Shown: in pieces, positions 1 through 10,300 of the stretch
Layout of the letters: every line of letters begins with the position of its first letter
Numbering within the stretch: position 1 is the stretch's first letter
Assembly: GCF_036226685.1 (NCBI RefSeq)
Contig: NZ_CP109010.1
Coordinates: 248,001 to 312,000 of the forward strand
Length of the DNA stretch: 64,000 nucleotides
Origin: Streptomyces sp. NBC_00690
GTDB taxonomy: Bacteria > Actinomycetota > Actinomycetes > Streptomycetales > Streptomycetaceae
Reading direction: 5' to 3'
The notes under the pieces: generated by a model
Told to the model about the DNA's origin: nothing
The model's database searches: none
Seen by the model: only the letters and a program-made list of their open reading frames with translations
Position numbers and translations under genes: made by a program

Positions 1-682
1 CACCTTCGTCCTCCGCACAGGCGTGACCTGGCGCGACGTGCCGGGTCAGGAGGTGGGCTGCTCCGGGGTCACGGCCTGGCGCCGTTTACGGGACTGGACC
101 GAGGCTGGCGTCTGGCCCCGACTGCACTCGGCGATCCTTGCCGAGCTGCGGGCGGCCAGGCTGCTGGAAATGGACGATTGTGCCATCGACGGCTCGCACA
201 TCCGCGCCCTCAAAGGAGGAACTCACACCGGACCATCTCCGGTCGACCGGGGCCGCCCTGGAAGCAAGCACCACATCATCGTCGACCAGCACGGCACGCC
301 GCTCGCGGCGTCACTGACCGGCGGCAACCGGCATGATGTCACCCAGCTGATGCCCCTCGTCGATGCCATCCCCCACATTCGTGGTTTGCGCGGCCGGCCA
401 CGCCACCGGCCCCGGCAGCTGTTCGCCGACCGAGGCTACGACTTCGACAAATACCGCCGTCTCATCCGGGCGCGTGGGATCACACCCAAGATCGCCCGCC
501 GCGGCACCCCGCACGGCTCCGGCCTGGGCAAGACACGCTGAGTCGTCGAGCGCACCTTCGCGTGGCTCCACCAGTTCAAGCGACTCCGCATCCGCTACGA
601 GATACGAGCCGACCTCCACCTCGGACTGCTCCAACTTGCCTACAACATAATCTGTTTGAGACGGCTCCGGACCTCATTCTGA
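1..682 (+). pseudogene. IS5-family transposase, 5' cut by window edge, in-frame stop
   Basis: The reading frame is open from the first bases of the window, so the N-terminus lies outside it. DDE-type landmarks are visible: an aspartate in CAIDGSH, another in FADRGYDFD and the glutamate in VVERTFAW. The frame is broken at 539-541, where a TGA sits exactly where related transposases have a tryptophan (GKTR-stop-VVERTFAWLHQFKRLR). The same frame then continues cleanly to a normal C-terminus (CLRRLRTSF) and a second stop at 680-682. One TGG-to-TGA change is the simplest explanation. The next element begins ten bases downstream. The IS5 assignment comes from the motif set; the subgroup was not resolved. 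Confidence 0.85.
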
Positions 683-805
683 AACGATCAGTTACGAGCT
701 GGTGCGTGATTGCGCGTGAGGTGTTCTTGCTGGTGGGTGGCATGATCCGGATGTGGCGATCATGGTCAGTCGGACGGTTCTCGCGCATCAGGTGTTCACA
801 GGTGT

Positions 806-2582
806 CGGCGTACACAGTTACGTGGCTCTGGCAAGATTTTCGTAGCCGGAGATCATCTCGGTGAGACGGTCGGCCGGTCCGCGTAGTGGGCAGCCTGTGA
901 TTGTGCCCTACTGAACTGGCAAGTCTGTTACCGCAGTTGTCTGATGTCCTGGTGCTCTCGGTCGATGTCTCCGATACTGCCGTGGCGGTCCGTGCCCGTA
1001 CGAGATCCAGTGAACCGGCGGAATGTACGGGATGTGGCCAGCTGAGCACGTGGTGCCACAGCCGCTACGTGCGACACCTCGCCGACGTCGCTCTCGGAGG
1101 CCGGCCTCTGCGCATCGACCTGTCCGTACGCCGCCTGTACTGCGAGAACCCGGCATGTCCGAAGGTGACCTTCGCCGAGCAAGTGGCAGGGCTGACCATG
1201 CGCTACCAGCGGCGCACACCGCTGTTGCAGCGCCAGGTGGAAGACGTCGGCGTGGTGCTGGCCGGGCGAGGCGGCTCCCGGATGCTGCGGATCCTGAACG
1301 TCACACTCTCGCGGTGCACCGTCCTGTCCCAACTGATGCGGGTGCCGCTTCCGCCGCTGGTCACGCCCCGGGTGCTGGGGGTGGATGACTTCGCCCTCTA
1401 CGGAAACACCTACGGCACCCTCCTGGTCGACGCCACCACCCGGCTCCCGCTCACACTTTGGGAAGGGCGCGACGCGGAACAGCTCAGCCACTGGCTCCGG
1501 GAACACCCAGGTGTCGAGATTGCCTGCCGCGACGGCTCCCTCACCTACCGACAGGGCATCACCGCCGGTGCCCCCGACGCTTTGCAGATCAGCGACCGCT
1601 TCCATCTCTGGCAGGGCCTCTCCCGCCGAGTCCAGGACATCGCCTCCGCCCACCACGGCTGCCTGCCCGCAGCACTTCCCCCAGTCAGCGAGACCGCTCC
1701 CGCACCGGTCGAGGACGCCGTCGAGAACACCGCGGCGGACACCCGCGCCGGGCGCCACGCCCGAAGGCTGTTCGACGCCGTGCACGCCCTGACCGGCGCC
1801 GGCCGGAGCCACAGTTCCGTAGCACGGGAGCTCGGCCTGAACCGCCGCACCGTCAGCAAGTACGCCCGGGCCCGCACCTGGCAGGAGGTGGTGCGCCGCC
1901 CGCCCCGCAAGCCCTCCGCTCTGGACCCCTACCTCGACTACCTGCAACAACGCTGGGACGAGGGACAGCACAGCGCGAAGATCCTGCACGAAGAACTCCA
2001 GACCAAGGGCTACCTCGGCCACTACCAGCGCGTGAAAATGGCCGTCGCACCCCTACGCCGTGGTCTGCCCCTAGACGAACCGCGCGAGCGACCGCCCTCA
2101 CCGCGCGAGGCAGCCCGCTGGATCACCACCCATCCGAGCCGCCGCAGCCCGCACATCAACGACCGCCTGCCCCGGCTCCTCGACCAGTGCCCTGAACTCA
2201 GAACCACCCACGACCTGGTCCGCCGGTTCGCCGCCATGCTCGACAACCGCGACGCGACACCCCTGCCAGGCTGGCTGGACGACCTCGCAACCAGCGGCCT
2301 GGCCCCTCTCGCCGGCCTCGCCGGAGCTCTGCGCGAAGACCGTCATGCCGTCGCCCAGGGAATCACCACCCCTTACAACTCCGGTGTCAACGAAGGCCGC
2401 ATCACCGACGTCAAGCTGCAAAAACGCATCATGGCCGGACGCGCCGGCGTCCCACTCCTCCGTCACCGCGTCGTCCTGATCGCCCACATCCGCCGCCGCT
2501 ATACGGATCGGCCGACCGTCTCACCGAGATGATCTCCGGCTACGAAAATCTTGCCAGAGCCATCTAAGTCCGTACGCCGACA
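806..2582 (+). mobile_element. ISL3-family insertion sequence, about 1.78 kb, long inverted repeats
   Basis: The core inverted repeat is near-perfect for about 50 bases: 824-875 (GGCTCTGGCAAGATTTTCG onward) matches the reverse complement of 2510-2561. Ten bases further out on each side, an 11-base block (TGTCGGCGTAC at 803-813; its complement at 2572-2582) is also inverted, so the true ends probably lie there. Comparison with the split IS5 transposase agrees: ACAGGTGT (798-805) and ACAGGGGT (2583-2590) look like an 8-base target duplication with one mismatch, and 8 bases is the known ISL3 size. The outer few bases remain uncertain. Confidence 0.8.
901..2532 (+). CDS. ISL3-family transposase
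   Basis: A 543-residue intact transposase filling the ISL3-type element. The N-terminus has a zinc-binding cysteine cluster (CTGCGQ ... CHS ... CENPAC), typical of ISL3 DNA-binding regions. The DDE core follows (LGVDDFALY; ISDRFHLWQGL; a C-terminal block with NSGVNEGRITDVKLQKR that carries the glutamate). A helix-turn-helix-like segment lies mid-protein (SVARELGLNRRTVSKYAR). The proposed start is TTG at 901, since no ATG or GTG with a better upstream context is in frame. The 3' end runs into the right inverted repeat, as is common in compact elements. No frameshift is visible, so the element may be active. Confidence 0.9.
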   Translation: MCPTELASLLPQLSDVLVLSVDVSDTAVAVRARTRSSEPAECTGCGQLSTWCHSRYVRHLADVALGGRPLRIDLSVRRLYCENPACPKVTFAEQVAGLTMRYQRRTPLLQRQVEDVGVVLAGRGGSRMLRILNVTLSRCTVLSQLMRVPLPPLVTPRVLGVDDFALYGNTYGTLLVDATTRLPLTLWEGRDAEQLSHWLREHPGVEIACRDGSLTYRQGITAGAPDALQISDRFHLWQGLSRRVQDIASAHHGCLPAALPPVSETAPAPVEDAVENTAADTRAGRHARRLFDAVHALTGAGRSHSSVARELGLNRRTVSKYARARTWQEVVRRPPRKPSALDPYLDYLQQRWDEGQHSAKILHEELQTKGYLGHYQRVKMAVAPLRRGLPLDEPRERPPSPREAARWITTHPSRRSPHINDRLPRLLDQCPELRTTHDLVRRFAAMLDNRDATPLPGWLDDLATSGLAPLAGLAGALREDRHAVAQGITTPYNSGVNEGRITDVKLQKRIMAGRAGVPLLRHRVVLIAHIRRRYTDRPTVSPR

Positions 2583-3667
2583 ACAGGGGTCTCTCGGGGG
2601 CATCTCGCTTACCTGGTTGAGGAGTTGGCCGACCCTTGGCAGGCGGTGGTCGAGGGGCGTCGTCACAGAGCCCGCGGCGGGGCCAGGCGACGTGAAGCAG
2701 GAGCCGGTGTCCGGCATCGGCTGGTGTTCGTCGACCGGCTCGTGGCCACGCTGATTCATCTGCGGCACGATTTGCCGCATGCGGCGTTGGGGCTGCTGTT
2801 CGGCGTCGATCGCTCCACCATCACCCGTGCGATCGGCGAGATGCGAGGGCTGCTGGCCGAGCGGGGATGTGCGGTCCCGGACCGGCCCGGCCTGCGGCTG
2901 CGGACCTTGGCGGATGTGTTCGCATACGCCCAGGCCGAAGGCATCGAGCTGCGGCTGGACGCCACCGAAGTCCAGGTCCGTCGGCCCCCGGCCGGCCGCG
3001 GCGGACGCCGTGCCTTCGTCTCGGGGAAGAAGAAGCAGAACACGATGAAGGCCACCGTCGTCGCCGACCATGAGGGCCGCACGCTCTGGACCGACGCCCT
3101 GCGACCAGGGCGGATGCATGACGCGACCGCTGCACGCAACGAGGGCATCGGTACCTGTTTCCAGCGCTTCTCCGACGTTGAAGTCCTTCTGGACGACGGC
3201 TACCTCGGACTCCGCCGCGACCATCCCGGCCAAGCGGTGACGCCGCCGAGGAAGGGAAACAAGATCAGCCCTCCCGAGGTCCTCGAAGCCCGCCTACGAG
3301 CCCGGCACCGGCACTCCTCGAAGCGCATCACCGTCGAACACGCCCTCGCCGATCACAAACGCTGGAAGCAATTGGTCCGCTGGACCCACCGCCGGGAGAA
3401 TCTGCCCGCCACCTACCGGGCCATCGCCGGCCTCGTCTCCGACCGCAACACCACCGACTGACAAAAACCCCCCGGTCAGGCATCCACGTCTCAAACGCAA
3501 TCACGCACCAGCTCGTAAGGCGCCCGCTCGCTGATGGCCGGCATCGGGCTTCCCCCGTCTGTCAGGCTCCAGCCGCGTGGCGGGAAGCGGCTGTCTTTGC
3601 GGACTGCTGCCCGCCATCTGACCCCAAAAAGTCTCGTGTCCAGGTGATTACATGGGGTGATGTCTGT

Positions 3668-3820
3668 GGCGTTGAGGGCCACGCACACATCGGCGTCACC
3701 GCAACCGTCTACGCCCACGTCCGACTCCGCCTCCAGCGCGACGCCATCGACCTTCTTGCACACGCCCTCCGCGAGCCCGCTGAAGCCAACGCAGCCCGAC
3801 GGCAGCGACGCCCCTCCGCT
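3668..3820 (+). pseudogene. Tyrosine recombinase (phage/ICE integrase) C-terminal remnant
   Basis: The translated stretch GHAHIGVTATVYAHVRLRLQ followed by RDAIDLLAHAL is the end of an actinomycete tyrosine integrase. It contains the H-x-x-(I)-x-T-x-x-Y-x-H block with the catalytic tyrosine in TVYAHV. Everything upstream, including the rest of the catalytic domain, is missing, and the segment starts abruptly downstream of the IS end. It marks a former integrated element whose body has been replaced by insertion sequences. No adjoining tRNA gene is visible in this window. Confidence 0.7.
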
Positions 3821-3879
3821 GTGTGCAGCACCCGTCCACTGACGTTGCCGTCAATTATTGCCTTCAGACACCTCTGTGA

Positions 3880-3904
3880 CCCCGTCGGAACGCTCCCGAC
3901 GGGG
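3880..3904 (-). terminator. Terminator-like hairpin downstream of the RHS operon
   Basis: CCCCGTCGG (3880-3888) and CCGACGGGG (3896-3904) form a perfect 9-bp stem with a 7-base loop. It lies about 60 bases beyond the stop of the minus-strand immunity gene, the right place to end the LamG-RHS-immunity transcript. Confidence 0.65.
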
Positions 3905-3967
3905 CCACAAATTTGCTCCTGCATACAGGAGCGATGCGCGATCAGGTTTTCCGGTTACGGCCGAATA

Positions 3968-4336
3968 TCACTCACCACTCCACACTGCAATCTCCCCTCC
4001 GGGCATACAGGTCACTCGCTTCCCAGGCCCGACGGTCCCCCAAGCCTCATACTCCTCATCCGGCAGGACAGTCAGTTTCGTGCCGCTTTCGAATTCGATC
4101 ACGAGATCACCGGCTCTTCCCACCTTAGCCTCAGCAATCACGTCACGGACTAGTCTGACGAGATGGGGAGACGCAACGTCCGGGGATTCTGGATCGAAAG
4201 ACACATGATCCCCGGACGATACTTGAAGAGCCGCCTCGGTCTCGACGCGCAGTTCGCAATCCCCACTGGTCAGGACCGTGAGTGCCGCGTCGAAGCAGAC
4301 GCGGGTAACTGCTTGACCCCGAAGGTTCAGGTTCAT
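3968..4336 (-). CDS. Putative immunity protein for the RHS toxin (DUF6188-like)
   Basis: A 122-residue acidic protein with the look of a small beta-rich immunity protein (FESGTKLTVLPDEEYEAWGTV). The start is ATG at 4336, because a GGAGGGG ribosome-binding sequence (about 4346-4353) stands nine or ten bases upstream. The alternative GTG at 4345 would overlap the preceding gene. Its ATG follows the RHS stop codon by two bases, the usual toxin-then-immunity order with translational coupling. The overall pattern resembles proteins labelled DUF6188 in actinomycetes; I hold that label loosely. It would be expected in the cytoplasm, binding the C-terminal toxin domain of the upstream protein. Confidence 0.6.
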   Translation of the reverse strand: MNLNLRGQAVTRVCFDAALTVLTSGDCELRVETEAALQVSSGDHVSFDPESPDVASPHLVRLVRDVIAEAKVGRAGDLVIEFESGTKLTVLPDEEYEAWGTVGPGKRVTCMPGGEIAVWSGE

Positions 4337-4338
4337 GC

Positions 4339-7300
4339 CTACCACCCCTCCGGAAGTGGATAAGTGCCATCAGGATTCATCGAGATATGCGTATCCGCCT
4401 TCGAGCCGGGTTTCCCGTCGAGTCCGATCGGCTGGCCACTCCTGTTGTGGAAGCGTACATAGCCATTCGGATACCTGCCGGTCGGATCCATCACGCGAAC
4501 CATGTCACCATTTCCGGTCGAGCCAGGCTTCTGCCACACAATTCCCTTTCCGTTATCAGCACCCCGCCCCACCCAATCGTCACCGACGCCAGCGGGACGC
4601 GAACCAAGATTGATAGCGGTAGGGCATGGGGTCGAATTGTGAACGAGTACCGGAGTCTCGCCCGCTAGCACATAGTACGTGTGGAAGTCGGCGACGGTGA
4701 GGTCGTACATGTCCATGCTGCTCGGGCGTCGTTGCGTTGATTCAACGGATGCGGGGAGCGTCATGGGGTTGGCGAGTTGGCTTTGGTTGGTGAGGGCGCC
4801 TGCTGGTTTCCAGGAGTTGGTTGCTTGGTCCCAGAAGAGGTGGTGGGCGGTGGTGCTGATGGTGGCGGTCTTGTCGTCGCTTGTGCGTACTCGGATGTCG
4901 ATGAGGTCGTCGTCGTTGTGGACGAGGGATGCTTCGACTGTCTTGGGTAGTGACTGGCCGGTTTCGGGTTCTGTGGCGAGGACCTTGTCGCCGGCTTTGA
5001 TTTTCTCGATGGGTTTCGTTGACCCATCGGCCATGAGGACTGGCGTGCCCTTTTTGAAGCTGTTGCCTAGCCCAATAAGGCAGGTGATGGATTTGGTTCC
5101 TTTATTCTTTATTCTTATCTTTGTTGCCTTGAATCCTATCTCGGCGGCCTTGCTTCGGCCTCTGCTGATAATGATGAGGGCTACATCGGCAGCGGCGGCT
5201 CCACAACTTGCCGAACCCTTTCCCGTGAGGCAGTCGACGTAGTCTCGTGCGCCGATGATTTCGAGGATGTCCATTTCGAACTCGATAGTGCTTTGACCGA
5301 AGTAGCCCGTAGTACTGGCTATGTTGCAGAATTCAGACTTGCCCATTTTGGCGACATTGCTGCAATAGTTTCGAGCCCAGAGTTGGACGTTGCTTTCGTA
5401 GCTGAGGTTCTTCCTGTAGGTGAATAGCTTGGTGATGGCCTCAGGTGTGGGTATGACGAATTCGCCGATTTGAATAGCAGGGGGCGGTGTTTCTTTGATG
5501 GGGGTTTTTGTGCTGGGCTTTTTCGTGGGGACGTTGGTGTTGGGGTAGCCGGGGTTGACGACGCCGTCGCCGTTCGGGTCGTTGCCGGGGCAGGGGGTGT
5601 CGTGACCGGCTCCGCAGGCGATTTTGAGGCCACTGGGATCGCTGAAGGCGAGTGGGTTTTGGGCTCCGTAGGTGTAGCCGTTGAGGGTTTGCGGCAGGTC
5701 GGCTTGGAGGATGGGGTCGACGCTGATGAAGCGTCCGACGCTTGGGTCGTATTCGCGGGCGCCGAGGTGGGTGAGGCCGGTGTTCTTGGTGTCGTCGGTG
5801 CCGCCGACGAAGCCTTTGGTGCCGGGCCAGGTGGTGGGTTGGGTGCCGCGGGTTCCGCCGAAGGGGAGGCTGCGGCGTTGGGTGAGTTGCTGGGTTGTGG
5901 CGTTGGTGGCGAGTTGGGCGGTGCCGTGGTGGTCGGCGAGGGTGAAGGAGACGGTGCCGTCGTCTTCCTGGACGCCTTGGTGGCCGCCGCCGAGGTGGAT
6001 GTAGCGGGTTGCGGAAGGCGTCGGTGTCGGGGCTCCAGCACTGGTCTTGGGGAGAGTGATCTCGGTGGAGCCGAGGTAGAGGGTGGTTTCGGTGGGGGTG
6101 CGGCCGATGAGGCGGTTGCCTTCGGCGTCGTAGAGGTATCGGGTGACCTTCGCCGCGCTGCCGGGGACGGGTTCGGTCACCTTGGCGAGGTGGCCTTCGG
6201 GGTCCCATTCAAGGTTTTGGGTGGTGCCGTTGACGGTTCGGCTGACGGTGTTCCCGCCGACGTAGGTGAATGAGTCCTCCGGGGTTCCCGGGGGCCCTGC
6301 GCTGGTGACGGAGGTGAGGGTGTGTGGCTGGGGTTGTCCGGCCGCGGGGTATTCGTAGGTGCGGGTGCGGTCTTTGGTGGTGTCGCCGGTGGGGTCGTGG
6401 AGGGTTTCGGTGGCGCGGTTTCCGTCCGGACGGTAGGTGTAGGAGTGCCAGTAGGGGGCGGGGCCACCGATGACGGTGCTGCTGGGGGTGGCGGCGCAGG
6501 TGGTGGTGTTCTGGGTCCAGGCTTGGGTGATGCGGCGGGCGAAGTCGTAGGTGAAGCACTGGTTGTCGGTGCCGGAGCGGGAGACGTCGGTGACGGAGAG
6601 GATGTTGGCGGAGTCGTCGTAGCGGTAGGTGTTGGATTGGTCGACGCCGGGGACGTCTTCGCGGTCCACGCGGGTGGTGGACAGGCGCTGGGTGCCCCAT
6701 TCGTATCCGTTGGTGACCCAGGTCTTCTTGCCGTTGCGGAAGAGTTCGTTCTGGAGCGGTTTGCCGGTGAGGCTGTAGCTGGTGAGTCCCTCGACGCCCT
6801 GGCTGCCGTGGATTCCGGTGGTGCGGAGGGTGTGGTCGTCGTAGGTGAAGGAGACGACCGCCCCGGGTAGAGAGCCGGCTGCCGGATAGCCGACGCCTTG
6901 GGGGAGACCGGAGACGTTGTAGGACATGGTCGACACGTAGGTGCCGGCCAGGTCGCCTTCGGCTGTGGGAATGGTGATCGAGGTGCGCAGGGGCTGGTAG
7001 AGCCGGTTGTAGGCGACGACCTTGCTGGTGTAGGCGTTGCCGTTCTCGTAGCGCGTGGAATCGGCCAGGTGTCCTTTGGCGCCCGTGATGGTGTCGTAGG
7101 TCCACTCGGCGCGGAGCGGGCCGGTGGCGGAGTCCTTGCGGAGTTGGGTCTTGCGGCCCAGGTTGTCGTAGAGGTGGGCGAGGGTGATGTTGGTGGCGTC
7201 GTTGTGGGTGGTGCGGAGTTGGCCGCGGTCGTCGTAGGTGTTGGTCGTGGTGCCCTTGTCGGGGTCTTCGTTGACGGTTTGGCGACCCATCAGGTCATAG

Positions 7301-10300
7301 GTGTAGTTCCAGCTGACGTTCGCGGGGTCGGTGACCTTCGTGAGCTGGCCGCTGGGGTGGTACGTGTAGGAGGTCTTGTCGTAGGTGGAACCTGCGGTCG
7401 GCTCGTGATGTTGACGGAGTTGAGTCGTCTTTCCCCTCACATCGACCAGGGTGGTCGTGGCCGTTCCACCGGTGGGCGGGATGACGGTCGTGCGGTCGCC
7501 GCCGTGAATGGTCTGGGAGACGGCTAGGACGGTTCCGCCGTCGCCGTTGCCCGCTATCTCGCGGACTTCGGTCTGCCGACCGAGGCCGTCGTACGTGTAG
7601 CGGGTCTGGGACTCGACGCTGAGCGCGTTGTTCGGGGTGAAGAGCTGGGTGCCGGGTGCACTGGTGGTGTAGTAGGTGGAGAACGTCTTGGCGACGAGAC
7701 CGCGTTCGTCATAGAAGGTGTCGCTGATGAGGGTGCCGCCACCTGGCCCGGGTTCCTGGGTCTGCCGTGGGCGCTGCATGCCGTCGTAGAGGACGTAGGA
7801 GGTGCGTTGGACTCCGTGGTTGCCCAGAGTTTTGGTGGCGACGACGTTGGGCTGTCCGTCACCGGCGGGAGTGTAGATGAACTCTCGATGGGGGATCTGG
7901 CTGGTCGTGCGGTCGGCGAACCAGATCTTGGTGGAGCGGCCGAGCGCGTCGTAGGCGAAGCTGGTGACCTTGCCGTTGGTGTCGGTCTGGGTGAGCGGCA
8001 GTCCTCGAACCGGATCGTGCTCCGTGGTGGTGGTCTGTGATGTGGAGGCGTCGCCTGCTGTGGCAGGCGGAGTGGTGACCGCGAGGGTGGTGGGGATACC
8101 GACGGCAGGGGTGCGTTCAGTGGTGGTGGTGCGGCCATCGGTCCGAAGCGTACGGGAGATGACCCCGGCTGCTGTTACCCGTGTGGTTGCCGTCAGGTCG
8201 GTACTGGTGACCTGACGGCCGTAGGAGTCATAGGTACCACTGGCTTCCAGGTAGACCGCCGTAGTGCCGTCATACTCCTTCAACATTGAGGTCGCGGTGG
8301 GCAATCCCTTGGTGGGGGCGTCTCCGTATGCCTGGTTGTCGTAGGCGGTGCGGACGTCGGAGAGGACATCTGCGGGCCGGACCGGGGTCGTGTCGCACGG
8401 CTTGGCAACGGTTTCCACCCGTGCAGGCAGAGTGAGGATGTTGAGCGTGGTGTTGGTGGCGTAGCTGGTGCGGATGCATCGGTTGTCTGCGGCGGTGCTG
8501 TGGTTGCCGAGGTCGTGGACCTCGGTGACGAGTCCGGTAGCCGTGTCGTGGGTTGTCGCTTTGGAGACGGTGCGCCAGTCGGTGCCGGCTCCGTTGTCGA
8601 GGGAGATGAAGGTTTTGCTGTTACTGGTGCCGGTGAAGTTGGCGGTGATGGTGCCCCAGTCGCGGACTTTGGACGCTGTCTGATGCTTCCAAGGTCGGTT
8701 GACCGTCTTGCTGAGGACGGTACCTCCGGGGCCGGAGTAGCTGACAGTTTTGTAGGCGAAGCCGGCCGCTGATTCGTGGTCGGTGAGCGGATCACCTTCC
8801 CCTGTCCCCAAAGTGATCGTGACGTTCTTCGTTCCGCCGGTGGCGTTGAGGCGGTCGCCGTCCATGCCGCGCAGGAAGTAGGAGTCCTGTTGTGACTTCA
8901 TGGCCGACGCGCCGCCCTGGCCGCCGGTCTGAACCCGGACGTGGCCGTAGCCGCGCCATTGGCTCCAGGTGCGGTGCTTGTCCTTGGTGAGGCCGTCGTC
9001 ATCGTCGTAGTGCCAGGCGGCGCCGCCGAGGTAGTCGTAGCGGGTGACCTTGTCGGGTGCTCCGCCGCCGGTGCGGTCGCTTTCGGTGACGGAGGCCACG
9101 GTGTACTTGTTGAACCACTGCTGGACCGGATCAGCGGTATCACTGCCGCCGATGAATTGAGGGAAGCAGCGGGTGGTGTTGGTCGACGGCGTTGGGAGGG
9201 CGTCCGCGTCGCAGGCGGCGGCTGTGTAGTTGGCGTCGAGTTGTCCGCCGGCCTCGTTGATGACTGTGGAGAGTCGGGCCTTGATGAAGGGGGCGAATCC
9301 GTCACCGACGCGGTCGAGTCGGTTGGCGAGCTGGGTGTAGCCGAAGGTGGTCTTCGGCTGGGTGATGGCAGGGGTGGCGGTGTGGCCGGTGTGCTGGATA
9401 GAGGAGAGCAGCAGTTGGTAGTCGGTGTCGGCCATGCCCCAGTGGTGGGCGAGTTTCCAGGAGTCGACGTTCTGGTAGGCGGTGCCTTCGAGAACCTGGG
9501 TGGTGACTTGGGAGAGGCGTTTGCGGGTGAAGAAGGAGGGTGAGAGGCGGCCTTCGTCGCAGGTTTCTCCGATGTCGCAGTTCAGGTCCCAGGGGGTGTC
9601 GTACCAGTAGGCCGACTGGGTGTCGATGGAGGAGCAGTCCATCGATGAGGTGGCCACGCAGCGCTCGCTGTTGGTGAAGTCGACCCGCGCAAGTGCCTTG
9701 GTGCCGTACATGGAGCTGGACTTGAGGCCGTATTCGATGCGGTCGAGGGCTCCGCCGCGGGTGTAGCGGGAGTTGTCGGCGGCTTCCAGGTTGCGGCCGT
9801 AGGAGTTGCTTTCCTTGTGGTAGTAGTACGCCATGGCGTTGCTGTGCACGTCGACGACGTAGTCGAGGTTCCATCGCCAGGCCTGCTGGCAGTGGGAGGC
9901 GGCGAAGGTAACGGCTTTGCAGGGTTCGTCGGTGTCGTCACCGAAGACGGGGACGGTCCAGGTGGAGTCCGTGGCTTCCTTGCCTTCGGCCCAGCCGGGC
10001 AGGCGGTGGTAGCCGAAGTAGTAGCGGGTCCCGTTCGGCGCGGTCAGGCGCCAGTACTCGCCGTCGTTGTCGCCGTTCGCGCGGTTGGCGGAGGTGAGAC
10101 GGTCGATCTTGGTTCCGTCGTCATCACGCAGCTTCCAGGTGTTGGCGCCCGTGGGGACAAGCTCACCGGCTTTGCCGTTGAAGGAGATGAACGCGTTGTC
10201 GTAGCCCCAGCACAGGTCACCAGGTTTGCCGTTGGCGTGTTCGATTCCATCGTCGGCGCACGGCTTGTAGCGGCGCTCGATGAAACCCGGCCACATACTG

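Larger units (their letters stand above)
762..3461 (+). pseudogene. IS5-family (DDE_Tnp_4-type) transposase, interrupted
   Basis: The start (ATG at 762) gives MVSRTVLAHQVFTGV up to about 806. The frame resumes at about 2583 with TGVSRGHLAYLVEELADPWQ and runs to 3461. Joining the pieces at the shared TGV gives one normal-looking IS5-type transposase of about 305 residues. It has a helix-turn-helix (LLFGVDRSTITRAIGEM) and DDE landmarks (RLDATEVQ, LLDDGYLGL, ITVEHALADHKRW). The long 3' piece can start at a TTG at 2625, but that product would lack the N-terminus. The gene is inactive as an intact unit unless the inserted element excises precisely. Confidence 0.8.
692..3518 (+). mobile_element. 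IS5-like insertion sequence with matching ends, split by an ISL3-family element
   Basis: A 23-base sequence at 692-714 (beginning TTACGAGCTGGTGCG) is present as an exact reverse complement at 3496-3518, and weaker complementarity continues a few bases inward. These are the terminal inverted repeats of an element whose transposase coding sequence is divided into a short 5' piece and a long 3' piece by the insertion at about 806-2582. The element sits directly behind the dead IS5-type transposase on its left and an integrase remnant on its right. I could not identify a convincing target duplication. Confidence 0.8.

Noticed and set aside
3644..4153. Continuous 169-codon plus-strand frame at the integrase remnant
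   Set aside because: Only the first third is integrase-like; the rest lies antisense to the immunity gene and its terminator.
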